NCBI GenBank assembly: GCA_017521405.1
Contig: JAFXCP010000021.1
Location: 1 to 64,000 of the forward strand
Length of the DNA stretch: 64,000 bases
DNA from: Akkermansia sp.
Lineage (GTDB): Bacteria > Verrucomicrobiota > Verrucomicrobiia > Verrucomicrobiales > Akkermansiaceae
Direction: 5' to 3'
Shown here: positions 37,306 to 46,599 of the stretch, in pieces
Layout of the letters: each line of letters opens with the position of its first letter
Numbering within the stretch: position 1 is the first letter of the stretch
Program-made: the position numbers and the translations under genes
The notes under the pieces: generated by a model
What the model was told of the DNA's origin: nothing
Database searches by the model: none
What the model saw: only the letters and a program-made list of their open reading frames with translations

Positions 37306-38073
37306 TCAGCGGTATGTGGCACAGCGGTTCAACCAGCCTGCAAGCCAGCGATTTTCCCCTCGCTCGGCAGGAGAATTCGCCACGCGACGCCGCAACACCA
37401 CTCCTGCGGCTCGCGAAAATTCTGCCGTAGCAGCACGCCCTTGGGGAAGCCCCTGCATCTCCTCCAGCACTTGCAGCAAGCCCCACCCCTGCCCCCGGTA
37501 GCGCTCCGAGGTTTTGGTTCCTTCCCCCTTGAAATTAACGTAATCCACAAGGCAATACATGCCCTGAGTCGTAGCGGCCAAGGCTTGATAACGCTGGGTA
37601 ACGGCTCGCGGATTGTGGCTCTGCCGCGCCATGGCGGGTAAGGCAGCGCGGCTACGAGCCATGATGTAGCGCACCTGAATCTCCAAATGCGAAGCCAGCC
37701 ATCGGCGCATAGCATCCGCACGGCCACTGCGGTCTGCCATAAAGACTCTCTTATTAGCCCACGGTGCTGCCCCGTCAAAATAAGCAGGAACATTCACCCC
37801 GCAAGCACGAGCATAACGCACAAATCCCGGAAAACTCTCCGCAAATGGCTCCTGCACCCCGGCCGGGAACCATATAAAATGCCCAATCCCCAGAGAGGGA
37901 AACGCCTCCCCCGCATTCCAAGAGACCAGTCCCTGCACACTCCCCCCGCACTCATTCGCCCATATCTTTCGCCCAAGAGCAGCCGTGTCTACTCGGGAGG
38001 CAGGCGCAGACGCAGGTGGCGGCACACAGGCAACTGCCACCAAACAAATAAGAGAGAGGATTATCTTCTTCAT
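37306..38073 (-). CDS. Putative lipoprotein, family unnamed
   Basis: A 255-residue protein with a signal and lipobox VAVAC (Cys16). The mature part holds IWANECGGSVQGLVSWN, GEAFPSLGIGHFIWFPAG and FAESFPGFVRYARACG, which I recall from uncharacterised periplasmic proteins of other bacteria. An early Glu before a GIGH motif is reminiscent of lysozyme-like hydrolases, but I cannot assign an activity. It runs convergent with the MntP-like gene, leaving nine bases between them. Confidence 0.7.
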   Translation of the reverse strand: MKKIILSLICLVAVACVPPPASAPASRVDTAALGRKIWANECGGSVQGLVSWNAGEAFPSLGIGHFIWFPAGVQEPFAESFPGFVRYARACGVNVPAYFDGAAPWANKRVFMADRSGRADAMRRWLASHLEIQVRYIMARSRAALPAMARQSHNPRAVTQRYQALAATTQGMYCLVDYVNFKGEGTKTSERYRGQGWGLLQVLEEMQGLPQGRAATAEFSRAAGVVLRRRVANSPAERGENRWLAGWLNRCATYR

Positions 38074-38163
38074 ACCCCCTTATTTTACCATTCCGACGGA
38101 GTCTGTAAAGCCCCGGTTATGACTCCCAAAAAACTTTTCTTTCGAAAAATTTTCCCTTTGTAC

Positions 38164-38192
38164 TTGACTTTGGATGCACCCTGTGCTAGTCT
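38164..38192 (+). promoter_or_regulatory. Promoter of rpsP
   Basis: TTGACT (38164-38169) and TAGTCT (38187-38192) are 17 bases apart, with an extended -10 TG at 38184-38185. The leader before rpsP would be about 80 bases. Confidence 0.6.
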
Positions 38193-38278
38193 CTCGCACC
38201 GACTTGTGGTCGAGTACGCCTTCCGGCTGTACCACACAAGCGGGAAACAACCACATCTCATTCATTTATTTTTCAATT

Positions 38279-38524
38279 ATGGTAGCAATCCGTCTCAACC
38301 GTCAGGGGTCCAAAGACCGTCCTTTCTACAAAATCGTTGTCGTTGACAGCCGCGCCCGTCGCGATGGCGCCTTCATCGATCAGGTAGGCACCTACAACCC
38401 CATGGCCGAGGGTGAGAACTACACCCTGGATCTCGAAAAGGTAGAGAAGTGGCTTTCCAACGGTGCCCAGCCTTCCGAGACTGTGGCCTCCATGATTAAG
38501 AAGGCTCGCGCCGCCAAGGCCTAA
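38279..38524 (+). CDS. rpsP: 30S ribosomal protein S16
   Basis: An 81-residue protein with the S16 start [20 protein letters not shown], then [19 protein letters not shown] and a C-terminal [21 protein letters not shown]16 is needed for assembly of the small ribosomal subunit. The open frame extends upstream to 38174, but the family start is the ATG at 38279. In many bacteria rpsP is followed by rimM, trmD and rplS; here it stands alone with its own promoter and terminator. Confidence 0.95.
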   Translation: MVAIRLNRQGSKDRPFYKIVVVDSRARRDGAFIDQVGTYNPMAEGENYTLDLEKVEKWLSNGAQPSETVASMIKKARAAKA

Positions 38525-38555
38525 GCCGGAAAAACCTTTCATTGGTTGTTTCTGT

Positions 38556-38596
38556 TTGTACCCTGCACACAAGTGTGTAGGGTACAATCTTTTTTT
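38556..38596 (+). terminator. Intrinsic terminator of rpsP
   Basis: TTGTACCCT pairs with AGGGTACAA, extended by ACAC/GTGT past a two-base bulge, followed by a run of seven T from 38590. Confidence 0.85.
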
Positions 38597-38638
38597 CAAG
38601 AAACACAATCGGCAACAAAAAACTGGCAGAGAATATTC

Positions 38639-38667
38639 TTGACAAGCAAGGGCCACTGCCTTATTAT
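38639..38667 (+). promoter_or_regulatory. Sigma-70 promoter of the nusA operon
   Basis: A perfect TTGACA (38639-38644) and TATTAT (38662-38667) separated by 17 bases, about 105 bases before the nusA start. Confidence 0.75.
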
Positions 38668-38700
38668 ACGCGCGTACAAGTTCCGGTCTTCCTAAGGATT

Positions 38701-38730
38701 GGGGCGGGCCGAGGGCTCGCTCCTTTTTTT
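38701..38730 (+). terminator. Leader attenuator-like terminator before nusA
   Basis: GGGGCGGGCC pairs with GGCTCGCTCC (two G-U pairs) around a GAG loop and is followed at once by seven T. It lies between the nusA promoter and the nusA start, so it would attenuate the operon. Confidence 0.65.
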
Positions 38731-38775
38731 ATGGCAAGCCCACCATCCTCACTATTAACGACCACATATTACACC

Positions 38776-40065
38776 ATGGCCACCACCGATATTACCGCCC
38801 TTATCGACTTCTACGTACGCGAGAAAGACCTGACCCGCGAACGCGTCATTCAGGCACTGGAAGCCTCCTTCATTACCGCATATGCCAAGATGGTACCGGG
38901 TGCAGACCGCATTCAGAATATCCGTGCCGTGGTGAATGCCCAGAAAGGCACCGTCAAAATCAAAGCGGAGATGACAGTGGTGAACGATGATGAAATGACG
39001 GATGCTTTCAATGAGGTGAAACTTTCCGTAGCCCGGGCAGCCGGTGCCAAATCCGGCAAGACCTACGAACCCGGGGATACCATCTCCGTCAACATTACGC
39101 CCAAGGACTTCGGTCGCATTGCCGTACAAACAGCCCGCCAAACCATGCAGCAGCGCATCCGCAAAGCGGAGCAGGAAATGCTCGCCGAAGCCTTCCGCGA
39201 CCGCGCCGGCGAAGTGGTAACTGGCACCGTACGCCGTTACGACAAGGGCGATGTGATTGTGGAAGTGGAGAAATTCGAAGGCATTGTGCCCCTGCGCCAG
39301 CGCATTCCCGGAGAGGAATACTCCACCGGGGACCAAATGCGCTTCTACATCGTGGAAGTACGCGATGGTGTGCGCGGTAACGAGCTGATTCTTTCCCGCA
39401 GCCACCCCAACTTGGTACGCCGACTCTTTGAAAACGAAGTGCTGGAAATTGCAGAGCATACGGTGGAAATCCTTACCGTAGTTCGCGAGCCGGGCTACCG
39501 CACTAAGATGATTGTGCGTAGCAATGACCCCAACGTCGACCCCATCGGAGCCTGTGTCGGCATGCGCGGCGCACGCGTGAAAAACGTGGTGAATGAGCTG
39601 AACCACGAAAAGGTGGATATTCTGGAATACACGAATGATAAAGCCACCCTCGTAACGGAATCTCTCGCCCCCATCGAGCCGATGAAGGTAACTGTGGACG
39701 AAGCCAATCGCCTCGTGACGGTGATTGTGGCGGATGACAAAGCCGCCGCCAAGGCTAAGGGACGCAAGGGGCAAAACGTACGCCTTACGGCTCGGCTCAT
39801 CTCCTCCCCGGAGCAACGCTGGGACGTACGCGTGGAGGCTCACGATGAAAAAGCAGCCGCTCAAAACATGGCACAGGAAGGTGCCGGCGAACTGGTTTCC
39901 GTTCTTGGCATATCCCCAGCTCTGGCAGCCTCCATGGTAGCCTCCGGTTTCACCACCGTGCAGGGCATTGCCGCCTATGCACAGGCAGAGGACTTAATTG
40001 AAATGCTGCTCATTACCGAAGAAGAGGCTAACGCCATCATCGAAAAAGCCAAGGCAGCCTGCTAA
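38776..40065 (+). CDS. nusA: Transcription termination/antitermination factor NusA
   Basis: A 429-residue NusA: N-terminal RNA-polymerase-binding domain (about 1-130), S1 domain (about 140-200, EVVTGTVRRYDKGDVIVEV), and two KH domains with VDPIGACVGMRGARVKNVV. The final 60 residues hold one helical repeat (LGISPALAASMVASGFTTVQ). The ATG at 38776 gives the standard start (ATTDITALIDFYVREK). NusA modulates pausing and termination and can regulate its own operon, which fits the attenuator in its leader. infB follows after about 55 bases. Confidence 0.95.
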   Translation: MATTDITALIDFYVREKDLTRERVIQALEASFITAYAKMVPGADRIQNIRAVVNAQKGTVKIKAEMTVVNDDEMTDAFNEVKLSVARAAGAKSGKTYEPGDTISVNITPKDFGRIAVQTARQTMQQRIRKAEQEMLAEAFRDRAGEVVTGTVRRYDKGDVIVEVEKFEGIVPLRQRIPGEEYSTGDQMRFYIVEVRDGVRGNELILSRSHPNLVRRLFENEVLEIAEHTVEILTVVREPGYRTKMIVRSNDPNVDPIGACVGMRGARVKNVVNELNHEKVDILEYTNDKATLVTESLAPIEPMKVTVDEANRLVTVIVADDKAAAKAKGRKGQNVRLTARLISSPEQRWDVRVEAHDEKAAAQNMAQEGAGELVSVLGISPALAASMVASGFTTVQGIAAYAQAEDLIEMLLITEEEANAIIEKAKAAC

Positions 40066-40119
40066 ATAAAACCCGAGTCCCCCAAATATACACCGACCAT
40101 TTATTCCCTTTTTTCACTC

Positions 40120-42198
40120 ATGGCAGACGATAAAGAAAAGAAACCCGCTGTACTGGACCTCATCGGAGGTTCCCGCAAGAAAGCGGCTCCCCACCCCCCG
40201 GCAAACGAACAGCCGGCAACACCCAAAAAGCAAGCTACGCCCAAGAAAGAAGCGTTGGATTTGCTCTCTCCCCGAAAAGCGCCCCGCAAGCCCAAGGCTC
40301 CCCTTGCAACAGACGCTAAGCCGACAACACCTACCCCTAAGCCGACTCCGGCACCCGCTCCTGCCCCGGCACCCGCTCCCACGCCCGCTCCGGCAGAGGA
40401 GGAGGACAACGGCAAGGTAATGAACATAAAAGCTCCCATTTCCGTGGCTGATTTGGCCGCACACATGGGACTTAAGCCATTCAAACTCATTGCAGAACTA
40501 CTGCCCATGGGTGTATTCGCCAACCCCGGCACCACACTGGATAGCGACCAAGTGGCCGCTCTCTGTGAAAAACACGGCTTCACCTACGAGCGAGTCAAAC
40601 GCGAAAAAGGTGCCGGCATCAAAGCCCCGGTAGAAGAAATTAAGGAACCTGAAGCCGTTGCCGTAGAGGAGGAACCGGAAGAAGCCCTTAAACTCCGCAC
40701 TCCCATCATCACCGTAATGGGCCATGTGGACCATGGTAAGACCTCCTTGCTGGACTACATTCGCCGCACAAAAGTAGTGGCCGGCGAAGCCGGCGGTATT
40801 ACCCAACACATCGGTGCTTACACCGTGGAGCATGCGGGCAACACACTCACCTTCATCGATACCCCCGGCCACGCTATCTTTACGGAAATGCGCGCTCGCG
40901 GTGCGGATGTAACGGACATTGTAGTACTGGTAGTGGCTGCCAACGATGGCATTATGCCCCAGACAAAGGAAGCCATCATGCACGCCAAAGCCGCCGGTAA
41001 AACCATCATCGTAGCCGTAAACAAGTGCGACCTCCCGGCAGCAGATCCGATTCGTGTACGCACTCAACTCATGGAGAATGACCTGATGCCCACCGATTTC
41101 GGCGGCGAGATTGAGTGTGTGGACGTTTCCGCGCACACGGGAGCCGGCATCGATGACTTGCTGGATTTGCTCTGCCTGCAAGCCGAAGTACTGGAGCTGA
41201 AGGCCAACCCGCGAGCCAACTGCCGAGCCTCCATCATCGAAGCGCGCATGGAACAAGGCAAGGGCAGCTCTGCCACAGTCATCGTACAGAGTGGCACTCT
41301 CAAAGTCGGTATGCCCTTCATCTGCGGTCCCTTCTCCGGTAAAGTCAAAACCCTGCTGGATGACCAGGGACGTAAAATTAAGAAAGTAACTCCCGGCATG
41401 CCTGCCGAAGTTTCCGGCTTCCTCGAAACGCCTAACGTGGGGGATGAACTCGTGGAAATGGATAATGAGCGCGCCGCTCGTAAACTTTCCGAGGAGCGAT
41501 TGGAGGAACTGCGCCAGCAACGCCTGAGTGCCCCGAAACGCTCCCGCATGGAGGATATTCTGGCCATGATGGGAGATGGCAACCAAAAAGCCGTGTTGAA
41601 GCTCTACCTCAAGGGTGATGTGCAAGGCTCCGTAGAAGCCATTAAGAAAGCCATCATGGACATTGAGAGTGAGAAGGTGGAATGCCAATTCATCGGTGCA
41701 GCAGCCGGTCCCATCTCGGAGAGCGATATTCTGCTGGCCTCCTCCTCGGATGCCGTTATTCTTGGATTCAACGTCAAGGTAGAGAGCAACGCCGTGAAAG
41801 CCGTAAAGCGGGAAGGCGTACAGGTAAAGATTTTCTCCATTGTATACGAGCTGATAGACCAGGTGAAGGACGCCATGCTGGGGCTGCTGGAGCCGGAAAC
41901 GCGCGAGACCGTACTCGGTCACGCAGAAATTCGTCAGGTATTCAAGCTCAACAAGGGCAAAGCTGCCGGTTCTTACGTATCCGACGGCAAGATGCTCCGC
42001 ACGGCCGAAGCCCGCGTACTGCGCGATGGGCAGGTGGTGTTCGATGGTAAGATGTCTACCCTCCGCCGCTTCCAAGACGAAGTGGAGGAAGTCAAGAGTG
42101 GGCTGGAATGCGGTATCCGCTTGGCCGACTACAACGACTACGAGGAAGGCGACATCATTGAGTGCTACACTCTGGAAAAAATCAAACAAACATTGTAA
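40120..42198 (+). CDS. infB: Translation initiation factor IF-2
   Basis: A 692-residue IF-2. An N-terminal region of about 100 residues is Lys/Pro/Ala-rich, including a run of Ala-Pro repeats, and is shorter than in many bacteria. An IF2N domain follows ([20 protein letters not shown]), then the GTPase with G1 [10 protein letters not shown]3 DTPGH and G4 NKCD, and the beta-barrel and C1/C2 domains that bind initiator tRNA. It directs fMet-tRNA to the 30S subunit. It sits in the conserved nusA-infB-rbfA order. Confidence 0.97.
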   Translation: MADDKEKKPAVLDLIGGSRKKAAPHPPANEQPATPKKQATPKKEALDLLSPRKAPRKPKAPLATDAKPTTPTPKPTPAPAPAPAPAPTPAPAEEEDNGKVMNIKAPISVADLAAHMGLKPFKLIAELLPMGVFANPGTTLDSDQVAALCEKHGFTYERVKREKGAGIKAPVEEIKEPEAVAVEEEPEEALKLRTPIITVMGHVDHGKTSLLDYIRRTKVVAGEAGGITQHIGAYTVEHAGNTLTFIDTPGHAIFTEMRARGADVTDIVVLVVAANDGIMPQTKEAIMHAKAAGKTIIVAVNKCDLPAADPIRVRTQLMENDLMPTDFGGEIECVDVSAHTGAGIDDLLDLLCLQAEVLELKANPRANCRASIIEARMEQGKGSSATVIVQSGTLKVGMPFICGPFSGKVKTLLDDQGRKIKKVTPGMPAEVSGFLETPNVGDELVEMDNERAARKLSEERLEELRQQRLSAPKRSRMEDILAMMGDGNQKAVLKLYLKGDVQGSVEAIKKAIMDIESEKVECQFIGAAAGPISESDILLASSSDAVILGFNVKVESNAVKAVKREGVQVKIFSIVYELIDQVKDAMLGLLEPETRETVLGHAEIRQVFKLNKGKAAGSYVSDGKMLRTAEARVLRDGQVVFDGKMSTLRRFQDEVEEVKSGLECGIRLADYNDYEEGDIIECYTLEKIKQTL

Positions 42199-42203
42199 AA
42201 ACC

Positions 42204-42590
42204 ATGGCCTCACGACGTCTAGACAAAGTGAATGAGCTGATGAAACGGGAAATCGGATCCTTCGTACAGAAGGAATACGAATGGTCCGGCACCATCGTCT
42301 CTATTCTGGATGTCGAAATTACGGAAGACCTGAAGGAAGGTCGGGTATGGGTCGGCGTAGTGGGACGTATGTCCCCTACGCAGGTGCTTGACAAGCTGAA
42401 CCGCAAACGCGGAGAAATCCAGCGAGCCATAAGCCGCCGAGTCATCCTGCGCAACACGCCGAAACTTACCTTCAAATACGATAACTCCGCCCAGCGCGGA
42501 GTGGATTTGGTCAATCTTCTGGACGACATCGAACAAAATCTCCCCAAGGCTCCCCCCCTGCCGGAAGGGGAAAGCGACCCCGAAATCTGA
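42204..42590 (+). CDS. rbfA: Ribosome-binding factor A
   Basis: This 128-residue KH-like protein starts ASRRLDKVNELMKREIGSFV and has the RbfA core SILDVEITEDLKEGRVWVGV and RAISRRVILRNTPKLTFKYD. It helps mature the 16S rRNA 5' end. Its ATG at 42204 follows the infB stop by five bases. The frame extends upstream into infB, but residues before this Met do not fit the family. The C-terminal tail is acidic and proline-rich. Confidence 0.93.
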   Translation: MASRRLDKVNELMKREIGSFVQKEYEWSGTIVSILDVEITEDLKEGRVWVGVVGRMSPTQVLDKLNRKRGEIQRAISRRVILRNTPKLTFKYDNSAQRGVDLVNLLDDIEQNLPKAPPLPEGESDPEI

Positions 42591-42612
42591 TTCCTCATTT
42601 TCACCCACCCGC

Positions 42613-45600
42613 ATGGCACGCAAGCTCACCATCAAACGTGTAGGAAGTCTATTTCCTGCATTATGCTTGGTGCTCATAGCGGTGGTAGTAGTGGGCGTTT
42701 TATGGCTAAGCACAGCCGGACTTCCCGGCTGTGTTCTTCGCTATATAGAGCAGGAAGCCGCAGCCGTCGGCATTCCCATCAAGGTGCAGAAAATCCGTTT
42801 ATCCCCCAGTGCCGGCTTGGCTGTACGCGCACGAGGGTTGAGTCTGGATATTCCGCAGCAGGATGCCCCCCCGGTCACGCTCTACCTGCACCACGCCACA
42901 GTAACATTCAGCATTCGAAATGCCCTGCACGGCCATTTCTTGCCGGAGCAGGTGCATCTGCAGGATGGGCAGATTAATCTCCCCCTTCCCGGGGAGGAAG
43001 CCCGGCAACTCAACCTTACCCGAGGGCAAGCACGCCTTCGGATTAATCGGCAAGGCACCGATGCCGCCCTCACGGCCTCCGGTTGTTTTCAAGGCATTGA
43101 GCTGCAAATCCGCGCCATTTCCACCATTCCTAAAGGAGAGGCTACAGAAGTAGAAGGCACAGAGTCCTCCGCTCCGATGCAGCAACTGGCGAATGTACTG
43201 TACCAACAACGAGAGGTATTCCGACAAATCCACCAATACACTGCGGGACAAGAGTGGGAGGATGAGCAACGCCCCGTACTCAAGCTGGGGTACATCCATC
43301 GTGGGAATACAAAGGAGCCTCGCATCAACATTCAGGCAGATATTCCGCACTACCAATTCAACAATCTTGACTTAAAGGATATATCCTTCAATGCGGATTA
43401 CCACAATGAGCTTCTCCTACTGCACAACCTGAAGCTAAACACCATCAACCCGGAAACAAGCATCAGCCTACAAGCGGGGTACGACCTTCACCACCGCCAC
43501 CTCACCCTCAAGGCAAACAGCTCTGCCCCCATTTTCCGCATGCTGGCGGACATCCTGGGCGAAGAAGCTCAACAAACTATTCAGCGGGTTCATTACGCCA
43601 ATCCACCGAACATTGAACTCACGACCAATGTTTCTTTTGCGGAGAATTTTGCCCTCAATAGCATCTCCCTGCGCGGCAAAGTGGAGCAACAAGGAGCCCG
43701 GGTGGGACAAAGCACCGTAAATCAAACACTCATCTCTTTCTACCTAAAGGATGGCGATTTTAATATCGACAATATCCGCCTCGAAATGCCGGAGGGGTAC
43801 ATTAGTGCCAATGCCCACCACTACGAGGGCAAAGGTAGCGCAGCTCTCACCATCGAGCTGCCGATGGAAAAACTCTGCCAACTTATCACCGATATTGGGA
43901 ACATACCCGCCAAACTGCCGGAGGATATCCAAACCGCCGGCAAGCTGCACATGCACTTAGCCACGCAGCTCAGCGTACCCGAATTCGTTCCCGGCACCAC
44001 ACGCCTTCGAGATTTAGTACCCAGTCTGCATCAGGCAGAACTGGAACTGGCCATCCCGGAATTAACCTATCAGGAAAACACTTTGCGGGAAGCAAAACTC
44101 CGGCTCAAGCTGGACAGCATCAAACAACCGGCTCATGTGGATTCCGGCGTGTGGGAACTGGGGAACTCCAGTCTTCTTTTGGAAGCGGAAGGCGTTGATT
44201 TTCCCGCTGCCGAGCTGCAAGCCAGCGGCATGCAGGCAGAGTGTTACCTGAAGACCTGCGGCATCATCCCCAACCAAGGTATCGATTCTCTCTGGCTGGA
44301 TGGCTTCCGGGGGCAGCTCCACATCCAGCAGCTCCAAGCCTCCCCCATAGATGCCGAGGAGGTAACCCTGACGCTGGAACAAAGCAGCCGAATACACCTC
44401 CGCGCACTCCGGCAGGAATTACCGGGTAAAACGAAGCTCTCACTCCATGCTGCAAACCTCCTCCACGAATCCGGGCTGAGCATGGAGGAAACCGCACTCT
44501 CCCTGTACGCCACAGATGCACAAAATGCCATACTGCAACTGGATACACACATAGGCGGCACCCCGGCCAGTTTCCGCACAGCCCTGCACCACCCGACCCC
44601 CGACATCCTTAGTCTGAATGGGCTGCAACTCTCCCTCAGTCCCACCGCATTGACACCCCTACTGAAGGAGAGCGACATACGGGACATTCTGTTACCCAAG
44701 GAACTGAAACTAAGCGGGCAAGTTTCTCTCGACATCCCGAAGCAAAGTCTGCTCAATGGGCAGTTCCACCTCCAACTGCCGGAGCTGGTACGCACGCCAC
44801 ACCAAGTATATGTATTCCGAGGCAAGCAAATACCTCTTGCCATCACGGCAGATGTACGCCTGAACAGCAATGCGGAAGGAAGCATCCTTTACGATGCGGA
44901 CGCCCTCATTAACCACGAATCAGGCAAGATGAATCTCCGCATAGAGGGAGATTCCGCCCGCTCTTGCCACATCACCGGAGACAATACCATTCCGGTGGAC
45001 GTGGTGGATGCGCTCATCGATAACGAAGACGCGCACTGGATTATGCGAGATTTCCGCTTTACCCGAGGCAGCAGCCGCAATTCCATTACAGACATAGATG
45101 CCACCGTGGAATATGCCGATGGACTCCGCATCGCCTCCCATTGCAATGCCCGTCTGGAGAATATCGAGTTCCTCATGGGAGCCATTCGAGATAAATCGGA
45201 TTCGCACGGCAACCCCTCCGGGGAAGAATACCTGCGCACGGACATGGGCAAAAACCCATACACTCGAGTGCACGAGGCCACCTGTGGCGTGGATGTTTTG
45301 GTACAACTGAACTGCAAGGATGCCCAAGGAGCTCCCCAAGCAGATAAAATTGACATTATCCTTACTCAGCCCTATCTGCGTTATGATAACCGCCCTTGGT
45401 TCAAACGCATGGGAATTAAAAACGGCGTTGCGGAAAGCATCGTCCGGGGGGAATCCATTGTCTTTAATCTGCAAAATAACACCATTACCCTTAACCATAT
45501 TCACGGCAAATGCTATCCGGCATATTCCTTCGGGATGTACTATCCACCCTTGCAGGAATTCATGGCAACCATCCTGCTGAACAAGCCGGCAAGTGTGCAA

Positions 45601-46593
45601 ACAGAGCGCTGCGTGTTCCCCATTTCCCGAAATTGTAAAGTTCCCATGAGTGGGCTTATTGCCGTCCAAGCCCGGGAGGGAGCGGCTTTCCGTTTTCTGG
45701 GCACCGATATCCCCCTGCAGCGTTTCAGCGGCTTCATCAATATCTCCGATACGAATGTATACCTCGACCGCATGAATGCCCGCTGCTGGGGAGGCGTAAT
45801 TGATGCAGCCGTGTGCATCGATTTCTCCGGGAAACACACTTCCTTCGATGGTTGGGTACAAGCCTCCGGAATGAATCTGGAGCAAATTAGCAATGCCTAT
45901 GGGGCCTCGCTCCCCCCTGCTCTCTGCAATGGAGAGCTACGTTTCCGAGCCTCCTCCCCGGAGGTGAACGATGTGGAAGGATATGGTAAGGTCAGCATCA
46001 CGGATGGCTCCCTAATGGAACTGAGTCTTTTCAAACCGGTGGGGCAACTCGTCACGAATCTCCCCGAGCAGCTCGCCAAGCTCCAAGAAAAAGCCATCAC
46101 CATTCAACCGGAAGCCGAGCCTACATGGTTTGATACACTCCTCAGCAAAATCTTCAGCACCACGGGGAATGCCGTGGATAACATTGGGGGACAGGTAAGC
46201 AACACAGCTCGCAATATTCCCTTCCTGAATCACTTCCTTCGCTATGATATTCAGGATGCCCATGCTCATTTCCACATTACCAAGGGGCATTTGCTTTCCG
46301 ATGACATGAAGGCACTCGGTTACAACCTCAACGTGGCTATGAAAATGGATTTGAATCTCGATGACCTCTCGCTCCGGGGTAATCTGTGGCCGAAGATTTC
46401 CAGCGTGCCCACCATCATTCTCTCCCCCATTACCTTCCTCTCCGATTTCGTCATCGACATCAACGTATACGGAACAATAGATGATATTCAGTGGGAATTC
46501 GGGCTGGACCCCAAATTACCCGGCTCCAAAAAACCAAACAGTGTTACCACGGAGCCTCAGGCAGCAGGAGAAGGCAAAGCCCCCCGCTCCTAA
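42613..46593 (+). CDS. Giant AsmA-like/YhdP-type membrane-anchored protein
   Basis: A 1,326-residue protein with one N-terminal membrane helix (about 12-34) and a very long beta-rich region. The N-terminus (VGIPIKVQKIRLSPSAGLAVRARGLSLDI) is typical of AsmA/DUF748-like proteins. The C-terminal third has the AsmA-C look: FSGFINISDTNVYLDRMNAR, GVIDAAVCIDFSGKHTSFDGWVQASGMNL and a final helix-strand segment before SPITFLSDFVIDINVYGTIDD. AsmA/TamB/YhdP proteins form periplasmic bridges that move lipids to the outer membrane. It follows rbfA by 22 bases and precedes cardiolipin synthase by six, so a lipid-trafficking role is reasonable. Confidence 0.75.
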   Translation: MARKLTIKRVGSLFPALCLVLIAVVVVGVLWLSTAGLPGCVLRYIEQEAAAVGIPIKVQKIRLSPSAGLAVRARGLSLDIPQQDAPPVTLYLHHATVTFSIRNALHGHFLPEQVHLQDGQINLPLPGEEARQLNLTRGQARLRINRQGTDAALTASGCFQGIELQIRAISTIPKGEATEVEGTESSAPMQQLANVLYQQREVFRQIHQYTAGQEWEDEQRPVLKLGYIHRGNTKEPRINIQADIPHYQFNNLDLKDISFNADYHNELLLLHNLKLNTINPETSISLQAGYDLHHRHLTLKANSSAPIFRMLADILGEEAQQTIQRVHYANPPNIELTTNVSFAENFALNSISLRGKVEQQGARVGQSTVNQTLISFYLKDGDFNIDNIRLEMPEGYISANAHHYEGKGSAALTIELPMEKLCQLITDIGNIPAKLPEDIQTAGKLHMHLATQLSVPEFVPGTTRLRDLVPSLHQAELELAIPELTYQENTLREAKLRLKLDSIKQPAHVDSGVWELGNSSLLLEAEGVDFPAAELQASGMQAECYLKTCGIIPNQGIDSLWLDGFRGQLHIQQLQASPIDAEEVTLTLEQSSRIHLRALRQELPGKTKLSLHAANLLHESGLSMEETALSLYATDAQNAILQLDTHIGGTPASFRTALHHPTPDILSLNGLQLSLSPTALTPLLKESDIRDILLPKELKLSGQVSLDIPKQSLLNGQFHLQLPELVRTPHQVYVFRGKQIPLAITADVRLNSNAEGSILYDADALINHESGKMNLRIEGDSARSCHITGDNTIPVDVVDALIDNEDAHWIMRDFRFTRGSSRNSITDIDATVEYADGLRIASHCNARLENIEFLMGAIRDKSDSHGNPSGEEYLRTDMGKNPYTRVHEATCGVDVLVQLNCKDAQGAPQADKIDIILTQPYLRYDNRPWFKRMGIKNGVAESIVRGESIVFNLQNNTITLNHIHGKCYPAYSFGMYYPPLQEFMATILLNKPASVQTERCVFPISRNCKVPMSGLIAVQAREGAAFRFLGTDIPLQRFSGFINISDTNVYLDRMNARCWGGVIDAAVCIDFSGKHTSFDGWVQASGMNLEQISNAYGASLPPALCNGELRFRASSPEVNDVEGYGKVSITDGSLMELSLFKPVGQLVTNLPEQLAKLQEKAITIQPEAEPTWFDTLLSKIFSTTGNAVDNIGGQVSNTARNIPFLNHFLRYDIQDAHAHFHITKGHLLSDDMKALGYNLNVAMKMDLNLDDLSLRGNLWPKISSVPTIILSPITFLSDFVIDINVYGTIDDIQWEFGLDPKLPGSKKPNSVTTEPQAAGEGKAPRS

Positions 46594-46599
46594 ACCGCT

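Noticed and set aside
40498..42213. Long antisense frame of 571 codons opposite infB
   Set aside because: It lies fully opposite a well-conserved gene, has no domain content and mirrors infB codon bias. Similar long shadows oppose nusA, the lipoprotein gene and the ABC genes.
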